DNA of 64,000 nt from Aquipluma nitroreducens (GTDB lineage Bacteria; Bacteroidota; Bacteroidia; Bacteroidales; Prolixibacteraceae): positions 4,021,501 to 4,085,500 of the forward strand of contig NZ_AP018694.1 in the NCBI RefSeq assembly GCF_009689585.1, given 5' to 3'. Under the pieces are notes generated by a model. The model saw only the letters and a list, made by a program, of their open reading frames with translations. It did no database searches and was not told the DNA's origin. Made by a program: the position numbers and the translations under genes. How positions within the stretch are numbered: the first letter of the stretch is position 1; the number at the start of each line of letters is the position of its first letter. Of this stretch, positions 62,682 through 64,000 are shown in pieces.

Positions 62682-62709
62682 GTAGAGACGTTGCATGCAA
62701 CGTCTCTAC
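62682..62709. repeat. GAGACG-type perfect palindrome
   Basis: A 28-bp perfect palindrome. Arms GTAGAGACG and CGTCTCTAC flank the self-complementary core TTGCATGCAA. The arms match the 58849-58878 copy exactly, the core does not. Confidence 0.85.
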
Positions 62710-62717
62710 GATACCAT

Positions 62718-64000
62718 TTATTTGTTCACATAAAAATACCTGATCCTGCAAGCTGTTCCTTTGCTTTGAATGTTCTTTTCAGGCAAAACGCTGATTTCCA
62801 GCCGATGACTTCCCTCCTTTAATCCATATCCCATGGTGTAAAACCAGGGCAGGTGTAATTGCGAACTCCATTGGGTATATAAATCCTGTTTTTTCCAGTC
62901 GCCTTTATCAATACGGAATTCAACCATACCAGCATCCAATCCTGAGGCCACGGCAATACCAACTGCATTTCCTTCAAAATCAAATTTTAATGTTTCACCC
63001 GGAGTTTCAGCAACCAACATCGAGACGTTGGTAAAATCGTCGCGTGTGCCGGTTTTGTCGGTGGGTGTCCAGTTGTGTATGGCTTGCCAACCTTTTACCA
63101 GTTTCGCATTTACTGCCGGAATCAAAATACCTTTGGTGTAACTTGCTTCGTTTAATTTCGCCGGAAGGGGATAGGCTGTTAGTTTATCATCATCGGCCAC
63201 AAAACCACTCCAGCATGTTTCCAGAAACGTTTTCATCGACTGGTAATAAATGTGTTGCCCGAAGGGAGATGGATGTAAATTTTTAAAATCGTTCTCCCAC
63301 GTAAATTCGCCGTTGTCGATGCGTTCTGTCACTTCTTTGGCCAGATTGATGGTTGAGATGCCATAATGTGCAGCAACTTTTTCATGGTTCTGAATTTCAG
63401 GAGGGGTGATTCCTTTGCGGTATTCGGCCATTTTATCCGGATCAACAAAGTGCATGATCACAATGTCCATTGCCGGGTTCGATTCGCGGGCATGGCGGAC
63501 AATGCCTTCCATTCCCAGAATCTGCGTTTCAGGCCCAAACCCATTTACACGGTCGTTCACCGCAGCTTCTTCAAACAATAAATCAACTTTTCCGTTTTTC
63601 AGCACATCGCGTTCAAAACGAAACGCCCCCGGCGTACTTCCGAAGGATGGAATTCCGGCTGCAATAAAGTCGAATTTGGTGTCGGGAAAGTGTTTTTGCA
63701 GATAGACACAAATGCTATCGCGCCAACCATTCATGGCAGTAATTGAGCCACCAAGAAATGCAACCCGCCCTTTCTTTTCGCGCTCGAATATCATTTGTGC
63801 ATTGTGTAATTTGCTGCGCATCGTGTGGTAATTTCGGCTGTCGAGTTTGGGGTTTATTTCCGGATAACTGTTCCGAATAAAATCGGCGCTACATTTCACA
63901 TCGTCAATCGGGAAATGGTGCCACTGAAGGGATTGTTTGCCCAGTGTATTGGGATAAATCATGGCCGGGCCGCCTAAACGGATGTATTTATTAGCCAGAA
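62718..64000 (-). CDS. SGNH/GDSL-type hydrolase, 5' end cut by window
   Basis: The frame is still open at 64000 (LANKYIRLGGPAMIYPNT), so the start lies outside. An internal ATG at 63962 is not the likely start. The SGNH fold shows in GRVAFLGGSITAMNGWRDSI (nucleophile Ser), AAGIPSFGSTPGAFRFERDV, FEEAAVNDRVNGFGP (Asn) and DFKNLHPSPFGQHIYYQ (His). The final 150 residues look like an accessory beta domain (FDFEGNAVGIAVASGLDAGMVEFRIDKG split). It may remove acetyl groups from polysaccharides, as many Bacteroidota SGNH proteins do (inference). Confidence 0.85.
   Translation of the reverse strand, partial: LANKYIRLGGPAMIYPNTLGKQSLQWHHFPIDDVKCSADFIRNSYPEINPKLDSRNYHTMRSKLHNAQMIFEREKKGRVAFLGGSITAMNGWRDSICVYLQKHFPDTKFDFIAAGIPSFGSTPGAFRFERDVLKNGKVDLLFEEAAVNDRVNGFGPETQILGMEGIVRHARESNPAMDIVIMHFVDPDKMAEYRKGITPPEIQNHEKVAAHYGISTINLAKEVTERIDNGEFTWENDFKNLHPSPFGQHIYYQSMKTFLETCWSGFVADDDKLTAYPLPAKLNEASYTKGILIPAVNAKLVKGWQAIHNWTPTDKTGTRDDFTNVSMLVAETPGETLKFDFEGNAVGIAVASGLDAGMVEFRIDKGDWKKQDLYTQWSSQLHLPWFYTMGYGLKEGSHRLEISVLPEKNIQSKGTACRIRYFYVNK

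Overview
The window is a chromosomal segment of a Bacteroidota bacterium. The evidence is the alternative complex III (act) operon, several LytTR regulators, a carboxypeptidase-regulatory-like TonB-dependent receptor, a NigD-like lipoprotein, pyrophosphate-dependent phosphofructokinase, a UvrA lacking part of its first zinc module, and promoters of the Bacteroidota type (TTG, about 19-22 nt, TAnnTTTG). The gene mix would fit Marinilabiliales/Prolixibacteraceae-like lineages, but that placement is inference. Both ends cut through genes.

Layout. 1-5.8 kb: a truncated acetyltransferase-like gene, rpmE2 (L31 type B), lon, and two orphan LytTR response regulators. 6.2-14.5 kb: the actABCDEF operon (quinol:cytochrome c/oxidase electron transfer), closed by a strong bidirectional terminator and without adjacent oxidase genes. 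14.5-22.4 kb, all minus strand: S37-type peptidase, DHFR-like reductase, YyaL-like thioredoxin-domain protein, a ParE/RelE-type toxin-antitoxin pair, PhzF and a TonB-dependent receptor. 22.5-33.4 kb: a hypothetical protein, YjbQ, uvrA, an ECF sigma factor with a small acidic partner, an SPFH/membrane/hydrolase/RHH cluster, pfp, a periplasmic thioredoxin lipoprotein and a NigD-like lipoprotein. 33.5-38 kb: S9 peptidase, cytidylate-kinase-like protein, aminopeptidase P. 38-42.7 kb: an isolated endolysin-holin pair, a beta-barrel-like protein, a four-helix membrane protein and a LytS/LytTR two-component system. 42.9-47.1 kb: two tandem M3 peptidases. 47.4-53 kb: pheT, two EamA transporters, a small lipoprotein and an SRPBCC protein. 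53.1-58.8 kb: a probably frameshifted DUF3078-like outer-membrane gene, CYTH, HD, chorismate mutase, an HMGL-like aldolase and a GntR regulator. 58.9-64 kb: sucD, sucC, a SIS-domain sugar-phosphate isomerase, an isochorismatase-family hydrolase and a truncated SGNH hydrolase.

Functionally this is mostly core metabolism and envelope biology. ACIII and succinyl-CoA synthetase indicate a respiratory chain and TCA activity, and PPi-PFK a PPi-linked glycolysis. Many secreted peptidases (S37, S9, M24, two M3) suggest peptide use. No clearly new multi-gene system stands out. The most unusual items are the lone lysis cassette beside a perfect 38-bp palindrome, the gene split at a run of seven A, the six-heme ActA, and an unusually rich set of unrelated intergenic palindromic repeats, one of which has been absorbed into the C-terminus of the SIS protein and two of which lie inside the act operon.
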